This document shows, in pieces, positions 53,091-61,681 of a DNA stretch of 64,000 nt. The notes below the pieces were generated by a model that was given only the letters and a program-made list of their open reading frames with translations, did no database searches and was not told where the DNA came from. Positions within the stretch are counted from its first letter, which is position 1; each line of letters starts with the position of its first letter. This stretch comes from Salinivirgaceae bacterium (GTDB lineage Bacteria > Bacteroidota > Bacteroidia > Bacteroidales > SZUA-534): NCBI GenBank assembly GCA_017645945.1, contig JAGCNL010000016.1:62001-126000 (forward strand), written 5' to 3'. Position numbers and translations under genes: made by a program.

Positions 53091-54197
53091 ATGAGCAATC
53101 GAGTAAAAATAATTGCCATGTATCTTCCCCAATATCACGAAATTCCAGAAAACAACGAATTTTGGGGGAATGGATTTACCGATTGGACAACGGTTAAGTC
53201 TGCAAAACAATATTTCAAAGGCATTAAACAACCAAAAGTTCCTCTCAATAACAATTACTATGATTTGTCAAAGGTGGAAAATATAAAGTGGCAAGTGGAA
53301 TTAGCCCAGAAATATGGGATAGATGGTTTTTGTTTCTATCATTATTGGTTTTCTTCCAATAAGAATTTACTACAAATGCCTTCGGAATTGTTTTTGGCAG
53401 ATAAGAGTTTGAATATTAATTTTTGTTTTTGTTGGGATAACGAACCATGGAAAAGAACTTGGGATGCGCAATATGGTAACGCATGGTCACCTATCATGGA
53501 TAAAAAATACTCAAAATTAGGCAAGAAGACGCTTGTTGAATTCGATTATGAAGACGAAACGGGTTGGAAGAAACACTTTGACTATCTTCTACCTTTTTTC
53601 AAGGATGATAGGTATATTAAAATCAACAATATGCCAGTTTTTATGTTTTGCAATTATTATAGGGTTGAAGAACTAAAAAAAATGATATCATTTTGGCGAG
53701 AGTATGCAAAAGAATTTGGTTTTGACGGAGTATGCTTTATTGCCAAAAAGACAAAATTGTATGACGATTTTACTGATTATAATTATTTTTATCAACCACA
53801 TTTTTCTGCATGGGAACAAAGTTCATTGATAATGAAAGTCGTCAACAGACTAAATTCAAAGGTTTTCAAGCGGTCTCCTATGGTATATAAATATGCAAGA
53901 GTGTGGAAATGGTTGTTAAAACAAGCGAAACAATATTCACATAAAAGATTTTTATATGGTGCATTTGTGAATTACGATGATACGCCACGGCGGGGGGATG
54001 CAGGAAAGACGGTTGTCGGGAAAAACGAAAAAGTTTTTGCAAAATGCATGCAAGAATTAATTGATATTTCTAAGAAGTATGACAAAAAGTATATTTTTTT
54101 GACTGCATGGAATGAATGGGGAGAGGGAGCTTACCTTGAACCAGACACAGAATCAGGCATGAAATATTTGGAAATAATTAAAAACTTGAAGCGGTGA
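53091..54197 (+). CDS. WbsX-like glycosyltransferase (GH99-like fold)
   Basis: 368 residues. Starts VKIIAMYLPQYHEIPENNEF and FWGNGFTDWTTVKSAK, with GFCFYHYWFS, NEPWKRTWD and the C-terminal TAWNEWGEGAYLEPD: the usual marks of WbsX-type proteins in O-antigen and capsule loci. These resemble GH99/GH71-like TIM barrels; their exact transfer reaction is little studied. Its stop overlaps the start of the next gene (GTGA). Confidence 0.88.
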   Translation: MSNRVKIIAMYLPQYHEIPENNEFWGNGFTDWTTVKSAKQYFKGIKQPKVPLNNNYYDLSKVENIKWQVELAQKYGIDGFCFYHYWFSSNKNLLQMPSELFLADKSLNINFCFCWDNEPWKRTWDAQYGNAWSPIMDKKYSKLGKKTLVEFDYEDETGWKKHFDYLLPFFKDDRYIKINNMPVFMFCNYYRVEELKKMISFWREYAKEFGFDGVCFIAKKTKLYDDFTDYNYFYQPHFSAWEQSSLIMKVVNRLNSKVFKRSPMVYKYARVWKWLLKQAKQYSHKRFLYGAFVNYDDTPRRGDAGKTVVGKNEKVFAKCMQELIDISKKYDKKYIFLTAWNEWGEGAYLEPDTESGMKYLEIIKNLKR

Positions 54198-54934
54198 TAC
54201 CCAAAATAATACATTATTGTTGGCTTAGCAATGATGCAGTTCCAGCAAATTTAAGAAGATGTATGAAAACCTGGCAGAAGGTATTGCCAGATTATGTTTT
54301 TATGAAATGGGATTTTTCCAAATTTGATAAAGAATCATCTATTTGGGTTAAAGAAGCATTTGAAGCAAAAAAATACGCATTTGCGGCCGATTATATCAGG
54401 TTATATGCATTGTACAATTATGGTGGTATATACTTGGATATGGATGTAGAAGTATTAAAATCATTTGATGATTTTTTGTCTTTGCCGACAATGCTTTGTT
54501 ATGAAAATGCAACAGACAAACGATTGGAAGTGGCTGCGTTTGGTGCTGAACAACATTCTGAATGGATAAAAGTTTGTTTGTCATATTACGAGAATCGTCA
54601 TTTTATAAATGAGGATGGCACTATGAATACAACGGTTTTGCCAATAATCATTAGGAATTGTCTGAACAATAATGGTTTCGTACTGCATGATGTTGAGAAT
54701 GTATGGTCTGCTTCTGAATGTCAAGATATAGTTATTCCCGTGTTCCCATATGATTATTTCAGTCCAAAATCATATAGTACCATGAAAATTGAAACGACAA
54801 ATAACACCTATTGTATTCACCATTTTGCTGGCACATGGATGAATTGTCGATATAAAATATTTAATAAACTGAAAATTGTCAAATTGTATTGGATAGTTGC
54901 ATTGGCTCGAAAAATAAAAAGCAAATTTTGTTAA
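54194..54934 (+). CDS. GT32-like capsular glycosyltransferase
   Basis: 246 residues, starting with GTG at 54194 (MIPKIIHYCWLSNDAVPANL). The DxD-type motif is YGGIYLDMDVEVLKSFD (about 76-92), preceded by AFAADYIRLYALYNYGG. This is the Gly-Tyr DXD pattern of the glycosyltransferase sugar-binding (GT32) family. Coupled to the WbsX-like gene by a 4-bp overlap. Confidence 0.9.
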   Translation: MIPKIIHYCWLSNDAVPANLRRCMKTWQKVLPDYVFMKWDFSKFDKESSIWVKEAFEAKKYAFAADYIRLYALYNYGGIYLDMDVEVLKSFDDFLSLPTMLCYENATDKRLEVAAFGAEQHSEWIKVCLSYYENRHFINEDGTMNTTVLPIIIRNCLNNNGFVLHDVENVWSASECQDIVIPVFPYDYFSPKSYSTMKIETTNNTYCIHHFAGTWMNCRYKIFNKLKIVKLYWIVALARKIKSKFC

Positions 54935-54982
54935 TGTATATAACTATTGATATGACAATTTTAACGCAATTACTGGACAAAA

Positions 54983-55235
54983 CAGCAGCTCGAAATGGAT
55001 ATTATTGCGCTCTATGATGACGTTGTTGTGTTTGATGATGCGAAAACTTGCGCTGTTAATCCGCCAAATACATGAATCAGAATTATTTAGCAAACGCTGC
55101 AAATGGTTATATGCGTCGTTTTAATCGTACCGAAGAAGCTCGTCTTGATGTATAACCGTTTTTTTGCAAAACGGGATAGTTGTTAAAGTCGAGTATATTG
55201 AGAATGCGTACTGTCCAAGAGAAAGAACTTATTAA
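54983..55235 (+). pseudogene. Decayed yraN (UPF0102) copy
   Basis: Fragments translate as MDIIAL, DVVVFDDAKTCAVN, ANAANGYMRRFNRTEEARLD, NGIVVKVEYIENAYCP and RERTY followed by a stop at 55233-55235. They line up in order with the intact YraN proteins at 57133 and 61678. In-frame stops and shifts (near 55075 and after LDV) destroy it, and the N-terminal third is missing. The stop is directly followed by the ATG of the polymerase gene. This is all that the 301-bp gap 54935-55235 contains. Confidence 0.85.
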
Positions 55236-57086
55236 ATGCAAAGATTGAATAACATAGGAAGTATACGTTGTATCGAAAAAATAATGCCATTATGTTTGGC
55301 ATTGTTTTTTTGCCGCACAGTATTCATCGGCTATAAGTATCTTTTTTCCTTTATGCTTGTACCATGTGTTGTTTACTCGGCATATAAGCTGTTGAAAAAT
55401 GGCATAACAAAGCCAAATTGGAGAGAAATATGGCTGCCGTTGTTGGTGTGCGTGTTGTTTTTCGCACGTTTTACTTCGATCAGCAATGTTATGAAAGAGT
55501 CGGTTAATTTGTTGCTGATAATGTATTTTGTGTTTTTTGCGAATATGTATTATGCAGAGGAGAAAGCTGTTCCATTGTTGAAATGGATTGTACGGTTGAC
55601 TGTGATGGCTGGATTGATAGCTATTATCAAGTTTGGCTTTGTTATGTTGAATCTGCATATTCCATTGTGTGACAGATTTTTCGAGGGCGAGGGATTTGCA
55701 TTGGTCAGTGATTGTAATTATTATTCGTTATTTTTTATCCTTGCAATAATCATTTCTATATGGTTAGTTATTAATAGACAATCGAATGTAGTTCTCTCTC
55801 TATCTGTCAATTTAATTGCTTTTGTCAACATTTCGGCAGCGATGTCGCGGCGTGCATATATATTGTATGCGTTGCTTGTTATGTCAATAGGGGTAATGGT
55901 AATATTGAGACATGCTAAGTGCAAAAGATTTTTTGTGCTTAATGTGTCTTTGATGTTGACTTTTGTTATGATAATATTTGCTGTGCTCGGTTTTTCTGTG
56001 AAATTATATTCTCCAGATTTGTCATATGACCAAAAGAATAGATATCATAAAGTGTATTCGCTTATAGATAGTAGTACTTCATTTTTGGAATTTGATATAA
56101 AACAGCAAAGAAATTATTATAAGGGAACTCCAATTAATAACAATTTGTTTTATAATGGGGATTTAAAATCAGGTTTGAAATATTGGCGGGCAGAACACAA
56201 TCCTCCAGATTCAATTGTTACAACAATTCATAACGAAAATGCCACTCAGTTTATTCGGATTGAGAAAAAAAATAGTAAATATGGATGGTCATTGAGATAT
56301 ATGGGACGTCCAATTTATTATAGTGCAGGTGTTGAATATACCTTTTCATTTATGTATAGAGTGGTTCAAGGGCAAGGAATGCCATTTAAAGTTGGATTGT
56401 GGGTGAAGGAGAATTCCGGATATATTGATGATTTAAAAAAAGAAACGTGTCCTTATGATAGTGTATGGAATATATGCGTTGTGAAGCATGTTTTCGAAAA
56501 AGAACAATTGAATCCAACATGTTTCCTGAATGCACAATCCCCCAATACTATAATTGACGTAAAAGACATCAGCTTAACTTGTGCTGACACAACTGGTTTG
56601 CCTCGATATGTTGACCAATTGCCGGATAGTGTGATTCATAAGTATTATTCGCAAGACACTATAAACTATTTTGCCGCATCGAGAACAGATCGCTGGCGAT
56701 ATGCTTATGAGTTATGGCAGACACGTTACGATATTAAGCAAATGATTTTTGGGCAAGGATTCAAGTATTTAGAATGGTATGGAGAGAAATTCTGGAACAA
56801 TCCCCAACGTTACGATTTCCCGCATAACCCCATTATCTCGTCATTTCTTTATTCGGGAATTATAGGTGGCGTAGTTTATATTGCATTTTTGATAATGAGT
56901 TTATGGCTATATTGGAAACGGCGCAAGGAGTTGGGCATCTTCTTTATTATGTATTTATGCTGTATGTTCTTCAGCATGTTCAGTGGCAGTAGTCATTTTA
57001 GTTTCCCATTGTTTGCATTTTTGTCGTTTGTGCCTTTTATTGAATATAAGAATAGGGGTGAAACGAAGGAAAATGCTTGTCAATGA
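55236..57086 (+). CDS. O-antigen ligase/polymerase-like membrane protein with a carbohydrate-binding-like insert
   Basis: 616 residues. About ten membrane segments occupy residues 15-255 and three more about 530-605. Between them lies a long loop predicted outside the inner membrane. Within it, residues about 303-445 (NGDLKSGLKYWRAEHN, EYTFSFMYRV, NAQSPNTIIDVKDISLT) read like a CBM4/9-type jelly-roll domain. HNPIISSFLYSGIIGG is the Wzy/WaaL-like post-loop motif. It probably polymerises or ligates repeat units, and the insert may hold the glycan. It starts at the base after the decayed yraN stop. Confidence 0.82.
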   Translation: MQRLNNIGSIRCIEKIMPLCLALFFCRTVFIGYKYLFSFMLVPCVVYSAYKLLKNGITKPNWREIWLPLLVCVLFFARFTSISNVMKESVNLLLIMYFVFFANMYYAEEKAVPLLKWIVRLTVMAGLIAIIKFGFVMLNLHIPLCDRFFEGEGFALVSDCNYYSLFFILAIIISIWLVINRQSNVVLSLSVNLIAFVNISAAMSRRAYILYALLVMSIGVMVILRHAKCKRFFVLNVSLMLTFVMIIFAVLGFSVKLYSPDLSYDQKNRYHKVYSLIDSSTSFLEFDIKQQRNYYKGTPINNNLFYNGDLKSGLKYWRAEHNPPDSIVTTIHNENATQFIRIEKKNSKYGWSLRYMGRPIYYSAGVEYTFSFMYRVVQGQGMPFKVGLWVKENSGYIDDLKKETCPYDSVWNICVVKHVFEKEQLNPTCFLNAQSPNTIIDVKDISLTCADTTGLPRYVDQLPDSVIHKYYSQDTINYFAASRTDRWRYAYELWQTRYDIKQMIFGQGFKYLEWYGEKFWNNPQRYDFPHNPIISSFLYSGIIGGVVYIAFLIMSLWLYWKRRKELGIFFIMYLCCMFFSMFSGSSHFSFPLFAFLSFVPFIEYKNRGETKENACQ

Positions 57087-57132
57087 GACAATAAAAGCGT
57101 GCATTTGAGATGAAACAATAAAAAGTACAGTA

Positions 57133-57510
57133 ATGGCGATCAATCAAGAAATAGGGAAAATCGGAGAGGAGGCAGCCGCCAATCTTTTGATTGAGAAAGG
57201 GTATGCAATTTTGGCGCGGAACTATCGTATTGGTCATCTTGAATTGGATATTGTTGCACTAAAAGGTGATACTATAGCATTTGTTGAGGTGAAAACACGT
57301 TCGGTAAACTATTTGGTATCGCCACAGGAAGCGGTCAACTATCGCAAGCGGAATCTTATTATCAGCGCAGCCAATGGATATATCCGTAATTTCCGCCGAA
57401 ATGAGAATGCCCGTCTCGATGTGATAACCGTTTTGCACAAGAATGGAGCAGTTGTTGAGGTTGAGCATATTGAAAATGCCTACTATCCGAGTGTTAGAAC
57501 GTACCATTAA
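57133..57510 (+). CDS. YraN family (UPF0102) nuclease-fold protein, copy 2
   Basis: 125 residues. NQEIGKIGEEAAANLLIEKG, ILARNYR, LDIVALKGDTIAFVEVKTR (the D-x11-ExK pattern of the Holliday-junction-resolvase-like fold) and IENAYYP at the end. YraN is normally single-copy and not part of glycan loci. It is about four-fifths identical in protein to the copy at 61678. It stands between the polymerase and the phosphonate cassette, 48 bp before the PEP mutase gene. Confidence 0.92.
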   Translation: MAINQEIGKIGEEAAANLLIEKGYAILARNYRIGHLELDIVALKGDTIAFVEVKTRSVNYLVSPQEAVNYRKRNLIISAANGYIRNFRRNENARLDVITVLHKNGAVVEVEHIENAYYPSVRTYH

Positions 57511-57558
57511 TGGCAACATGTTCAAATTGATAAGGAATTAATTGAAATATTTACATAT

Positions 57559-58857
57559 ATGAAAACAGTCTATTGCGGTATGAGTGCCGATTTAATTCAC
57601 CATGGTCATTTGAACATTATTCATGAGGCCATGAAACTTGGAGAAGTTACAGTTGGTGTGCTTACCGACGAGGCAATTGCAAGTTATAAAAGACTACCGT
57701 ACCTGACATATGAGCAGCGTGCGGAAATCGTTGCAAACATAAAAGGTGTTGCACAAGTAATTCCTCAAACAACACTTGATTATGTTCCCAACCTTGAAAA
57801 ACTTAAACCAGATTACGTTGTTCACGGTGATGACTGGCTCACTGGTGTTCAGAAGGAAACGCGGCAACGAGTTATCGATTGTATTTCGAAATGGGGCGGT
57901 AAAGTGGTAGATATTCCTTATACGCCAGGGATTTCTTCAACAGCACTAAATGCAGAAGTTCGCGAAATAGGCACAACACCAGAAATCCGTCAGAGAATGC
58001 TAAGACGTCTTATTGCGGCAAAACCGATTGTGCGTATTATGGAAAGCCATTCTGGTTTGACAGGTCTTATCATTGAGAAAACAAAAGTCAAGGTTAACAA
58101 CAGAACCGAAGAGTTTGACGGAATGTGGGCCAGCTCACTTACCGATTCCACAAGCAAAGGCAAGCCTGATATTGAAGCAGTTGACCTTACAACGCGCCTT
58201 CACGGATTGAACGATGCTTTGGAATGCACCACCAAGCCTGTGATTTTTGATGGCGATACGGGCGGCAAAATCGAGCATTTTGTGTTCACCGTCCGCACGT
58301 TGGAGCGGCTGGGCGTTTCGGCAATTATTATTGAGGACAAGGTGGGATTGAAGAAAAATTCGCTTTTCGGCACCGATGCAATTCAAACTCAGGATTCGAT
58401 TGAAGGTTTTTCTGAGAAAATCAGAGCGGGCAAAAGGGCGCAAATAGCTCAGGACTTTATGATTATCGCTCGCTGCGAGAGCCTTATCGCAGGCAAATCG
58501 GTTGAGGATGCGCTTGAGCGTTGCTTTGCGTACGTTGAGGCTGGCGCCGATGGAATTATGATTCACAGCAAGAACAAGTCGGGTGAGGATATAAAAGAAT
58601 TCTGCCAACGATTCCGTCAGAAGCACACTTCGGTACCGATTGTTGTTGTGCCGACAACCTACAACCAGATAACCGAAGAAGAGCTTGCAAGTTGGGGTGT
58701 GAATGTGGTCATTTATGCAAACCATATGCTGCGTTCGGCCTATCCAGCAATGGTGAACACAGCTAAATCGATTCTCACTCACCACCGTTCGCTTGAGGCT
58801 AACGATTTGTGTATGAGTGTTAAAGAGATACTCGAACTAATTCCTGGAACGAAATAA
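57559..58857 (+). CDS. Phosphoenolpyruvate mutase fused to a cytidylyltransferase-like domain
   Basis: 432 residues in two domains. Residues about 1-130 are a cytidylyltransferase fold with the HxGH motif (HHGHLNI, 14-20) and ISSTALN in place of the ISSTxI-type motif. Residues about 150-430 are PEP mutase (isocitrate-lyase fold) with [30 protein letters not shown] and the phosphonate signature [10 protein letters not shown] (about 259-268). The mutase makes the C-P bond of phosphonopyruvate. The N-terminal half may activate the finished phosphonate with CTP for transfer. First gene of the phosphonate cassette. Confidence 0.93.
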   Translation: MKTVYCGMSADLIHHGHLNIIHEAMKLGEVTVGVLTDEAIASYKRLPYLTYEQRAEIVANIKGVAQVIPQTTLDYVPNLEKLKPDYVVHGDDWLTGVQKETRQRVIDCISKWGGKVVDIPYTPGISSTALNAEVREIGTTPEIRQRMLRRLIAAKPIVRIMESHSGLTGLIIEKTKVKVNNRTEEFDGMWASSLTDSTSKGKPDIEAVDLTTRLHGLNDALECTTKPVIFDGDTGGKIEHFVFTVRTLERLGVSAIIIEDKVGLKKNSLFGTDAIQTQDSIEGFSEKIRAGKRAQIAQDFMIIARCESLIAGKSVEDALERCFAYVEAGADGIMIHSKNKSGEDIKEFCQRFRQKHTSVPIVVVPTTYNQITEEELASWGVNVVIYANHMLRSAYPAMVNTAKSILTHHRSLEANDLCMSVKEILELIPGTK

Positions 58858-58871
58858 ATCGTGCTGTATAG

Positions 58872-58901
58872 TTTGAGAAACGCTAATGATTAGTATCTTT
58901 G
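58872..58901 (+). promoter_or_regulatory. Internal promoter for the toxin-antitoxin and phosphonate genes
   Basis: TTTG (58872-58875), an 18-bp spacer and TATCTTTG (58894-58901) match the Bacteroidetes -33/-7 pattern. It lies in the 63-bp gap after the PEP mutase gene, 19 bp before the antitoxin ATG. Confidence 0.6.
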
Positions 58902-58920
58902 AGAGATTATTGGTTGGAAT

Positions 58921-59127
58921 ATGTGCACGGTTAGCATAAAAGTCGACGAGTCGGTAATCCGAAGTATCAATCCCGCTCTCACCAGCAACGAGAGCATTGA
59001 ACGCTGGTTGCAGAATCAGGTTAATTTTATGATTCAGGATATGGCAGGTCAGGATACAGAAACAATGGACCTTGAAACTGCCAGAGAAAAGCTTCATTCG
59101 ATGATTCGAAACGAGTACGCATTATGA
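58921..59127 (+). CDS. Predicted antitoxin
   Basis: 68 residues. A short beta-like start (CTVSIKVDESVIRSINPAL) is followed by helices (ESIERWLQNQVNFMIQDM), as in ribbon-helix-helix antitoxins. It overlaps the downstream RelE/ParE-like gene by 4 bp, the usual antitoxin-first order. It would bind the toxin and its own promoter. Confidence 0.7.
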   Translation: MCTVSIKVDESVIRSINPALTSNESIERWLQNQVNFMIQDMAGQDTETMDLETAREKLHSMIRNEYAL

Positions 59128-59438
59128 ACTATCGAATCAGCAAAAAGTGCTTCCAAAAGATATACAGCTTTTATCAGAACGTAGCTAAAAAGTACAAACA
59201 CACATATTCTGAAGAGTTTATGCATAAAAACATTGATGATGCCATTGATTCAATGTATGAGATTGAAAAAACGTTGCTTCGGCGGCGCCCAACAATATCA
59301 GATTGGAAGGAATGCCATATGGCAAATACTGACAAGTGGTATTTTGCGTATACTCTTAAAGGCAATACGATAACCATAATTGATGCTTGTCACGCTCAAA
59401 ATATGCACGAGAATAACAATAATCAGAACACAAAATAG
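59124..59438 (+). CDS. RelE/ParE-like toxin
   Basis: 104 residues. NYRISKKCFQKIYSFYQNVA opens like a ParE/RelE fold, and WYFAYTLKGNTITIIDACHA is the typical C-terminal beta-hairpin end. The target (ribosome or gyrase) cannot be judged. Its TAG stop shares the G with the GTG start of the alcohol dehydrogenase gene, so toxin and enzyme are translationally linked. Confidence 0.72.
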   Translation: MNYRISKKCFQKIYSFYQNVAKKYKHTYSEEFMHKNIDDAIDSMYEIEKTLLRRRPTISDWKECHMANTDKWYFAYTLKGNTITIIDACHAQNMHENNNNQNTK

Positions 59439-60553
59439 TGGAACAGACGGTAGTTTTTCCTGATAAAGGTTACGCTGAATTTGGAAGATGTTTCCTTGAA
59501 AGCGGCATAAAGAAAATCAATGTCGTTTGTGGCTCGTCATTCAAACGGTTGGCGATTGGGAAGTTCATAACAGAATTCTTCGCGGCGAACAATATAGAGA
59601 CTGTTTTTTTCTCTGATTTCCAGCCGAATCCCGATTATGAGTCGGTTGTTAGGGGCGTTGATGCTTTCAAATCTTCTGGTTGCGATTCGATTCTTGCCGT
59701 GGGCGGCGGAAGCGCGATGGATGTGGCAAAGTGCATAAAACTTTATGCGACAATGCCTTTGGGAAGCGATTATATCAATCAGAAAATCGTTCCGAACGAT
59801 ATTCCTTTTTTCGCGGTTCCAACAACGGCGGGCACAGGCAGTGAGGCGACTCGTTTTGCGGTTATTTACTATAATGGTGTAAAACAGTCGGTTACCGATT
59901 ACAGTTGCATTCCGCAGGTTGTCTTGTTCGACCCGTCGGTACTCGAAACATTGCCCGATTATCAGCGCAAGGTTACGATGCTTGACGCTTTTTGCCACGC
60001 TGTAGAGGCCTTTTGGTCGGTCAATTCAACAGATGAGAGCAAGGCATATTCGAAAGATGCGATAAGGTTGATTCTCAATAATATGGATTCGTATTTGAAA
60101 AACGAATACGATGGCAACAAGAATATGCTGATGGCCGCCAACATTGCGGGAAAAGCCATAAACATTACGCAAACAACGGCAGGACACGCGATGTGCTATA
60201 AACTGACATCGCTATATGGAATCGCTCACGGACACGCGGCCGCATTGTGCGTCAGTGAGTTATGGCCGTATATGATTGAGAATACTGAGAAATGTATCGA
60301 TAGTCGAGGTGAAAAATATCTTGGCTCTGTTTTTGTGGAAATCGCAGAATCAATGAGAGAGAAGTCCCCATTGGATGCGGCTGCTAAATTCAAGAATATA
60401 GTTGAATCGTTAGGATTGAAGGCGCCAGAAATTAAATCGGAAGGCGATTTTGATGTGCTGAAAAAATCAGTCAATCCGACGAGGCTAAAAAACAATCCAG
60501 TGGAGCTCGATGAGGACACTATCGATATGCTCTATCATAAAATATTGAAATAG
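59438..60553 (+). CDS. Iron-type alcohol dehydrogenase, probable phosphonoacetaldehyde reductase
   Basis: 371 residues, starting with GTG at 59438. Group III Fe-ADH: AVGGGSAMDVAKCIKLYA (NAD loop), VPTTAGTGSEATRFAV, MLDAFCHAVEAFW, TTAGHAMCYKL and YGIAHGHAAALC (metal His). In phosphonate operons such an enzyme, next to phosphonopyruvate decarboxylase, reduces phosphonoacetaldehyde to 2-hydroxyethylphosphonate (PhpC-like). That assignment rests on context; the fold is certain. 6 bp separate it from the decarboxylase gene. Confidence 0.85.
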   Translation: MEQTVVFPDKGYAEFGRCFLESGIKKINVVCGSSFKRLAIGKFITEFFAANNIETVFFSDFQPNPDYESVVRGVDAFKSSGCDSILAVGGGSAMDVAKCIKLYATMPLGSDYINQKIVPNDIPFFAVPTTAGTGSEATRFAVIYYNGVKQSVTDYSCIPQVVLFDPSVLETLPDYQRKVTMLDAFCHAVEAFWSVNSTDESKAYSKDAIRLILNNMDSYLKNEYDGNKNMLMAANIAGKAINITQTTAGHAMCYKLTSLYGIAHGHAAALCVSELWPYMIENTEKCIDSRGEKYLGSVFVEIAESMREKSPLDAAAKFKNIVESLGLKAPEIKSEGDFDVLKKSVNPTRLKNNPVELDEDTIDMLYHKILK

Positions 60554-60559
60554 AATAAA

Positions 60560-61681
60560 ATGAAAGTAGAAAATCTTCTAAATATAATAGGCGCTGAGTT
60601 TTATACTGGCGTGCCAGACAGTCAGTTGAAGGCTTTGTGCAACTGTCTGATGAGCAAATACGGCATCGACCCGAAACACCATATCATTGCGGCCAACGAG
60701 GGCAACTGCACGGCTTTGGCGGCTGGTTATCACCTTGCTACGGGCAAGGTCCCTGTCGTCTATATGCAAAATTCGGGCGAGGGAAACATTATCAATCCCG
60801 TGGCGTCGCTTTTGAACGACAAGGTTTATGCGATTCCCGTGGTTTTTGTAATCGGTTGGCGCGGCGAACCAGGTGTTCACGACGAGCCGCAGCATATTTA
60901 TCAGGGTGAGGTGACGGTGAAACTGCTTGATGATATGGGCATTTCGTCGTTCATTATCGGAAAAGAAACTACCGATGAGGAAGTCGCCGCCGCAATGAAG
61001 CGGTTTAATGAGTTGCTTGCCCAGGGCAAGGATGTGGCTTTTGTTGTGCGCAAGGGCGGCCTTTCTTACGACGGGAGGGTCGAGTATAAAAACGAGAACA
61101 CAATGCTTCGCGAGGAAATTATCCGTCATATTGTTGCCGTTTCGGGCGAGGACCCCATTGTATCGACAACGGGCAAGGCAAGCCGTGAGTTATTCGAAAT
61201 ACGTGAAGCGAACGGCCAGAGCCACAAATACGACTTCCTGACGGTTGGCTCGATGGGCCACAGTTCGTCAATTGCGTTGGGTGTTGCAATCAACAAACCC
61301 GACCGTAAAATCTGGTGTATTGATGGCGATGGCGCCGTTTTGATGCATATGGGAGCGATGGCGGTTGTCGGGGCTAATGCGCCGAAAAACCTTGTCCACG
61401 TTGTAATCAACAACGCAGCCCACGAGACGGTCGGCGGCCAACCAACAGTGGCAGGCAAAATCGATTTGGTTGCCATAGCAAAGGCCTGTGGGTACAAGTC
61501 AGCCGTTTCGGTTGATTCGTTTGAAGCGTTGGACAAAGCACTTCAGTCAGCCAAAAACGCCAGCGAATTAAGCCTTATTGAAGTCAAGTGCTCAATCGGC
61601 GCCCGCGAAGATTTAGGCCGTCCAACAACGACAGCGTTGGAGAATAAGCGCGGGTTTATGGAGTATATTGCTGAATTATGA
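60560..61681 (+). CDS. Phosphonopyruvate decarboxylase
   Basis: 373 residues, thiamine-pyrophosphate enzyme. EFYTGVPDSQLKALCNCLM, ANEGNCTALAAGYHLATGKV, QNSGEGNIINPVASL, GWRGEPGVHDEPQHIYQGEV and the TPP motif GDGAVLMHMGAMAVV...VVINN are as in Ppd. It makes phosphonoacetaldehyde from phosphonopyruvate and so pulls the unfavourable mutase step. Its stop overlaps the yraN start by 4 bp. Confidence 0.94.
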   Translation: MKVENLLNIIGAEFYTGVPDSQLKALCNCLMSKYGIDPKHHIIAANEGNCTALAAGYHLATGKVPVVYMQNSGEGNIINPVASLLNDKVYAIPVVFVIGWRGEPGVHDEPQHIYQGEVTVKLLDDMGISSFIIGKETTDEEVAAAMKRFNELLAQGKDVAFVVRKGGLSYDGRVEYKNENTMLREEIIRHIVAVSGEDPIVSTTGKASRELFEIREANGQSHKYDFLTVGSMGHSSSIALGVAINKPDRKIWCIDGDGAVLMHMGAMAVVGANAPKNLVHVVINNAAHETVGGQPTVAGKIDLVAIAKACGYKSAVSVDSFEALDKALQSAKNASELSLIEVKCSIGAREDLGRPTTTALENKRGFMEYIAEL

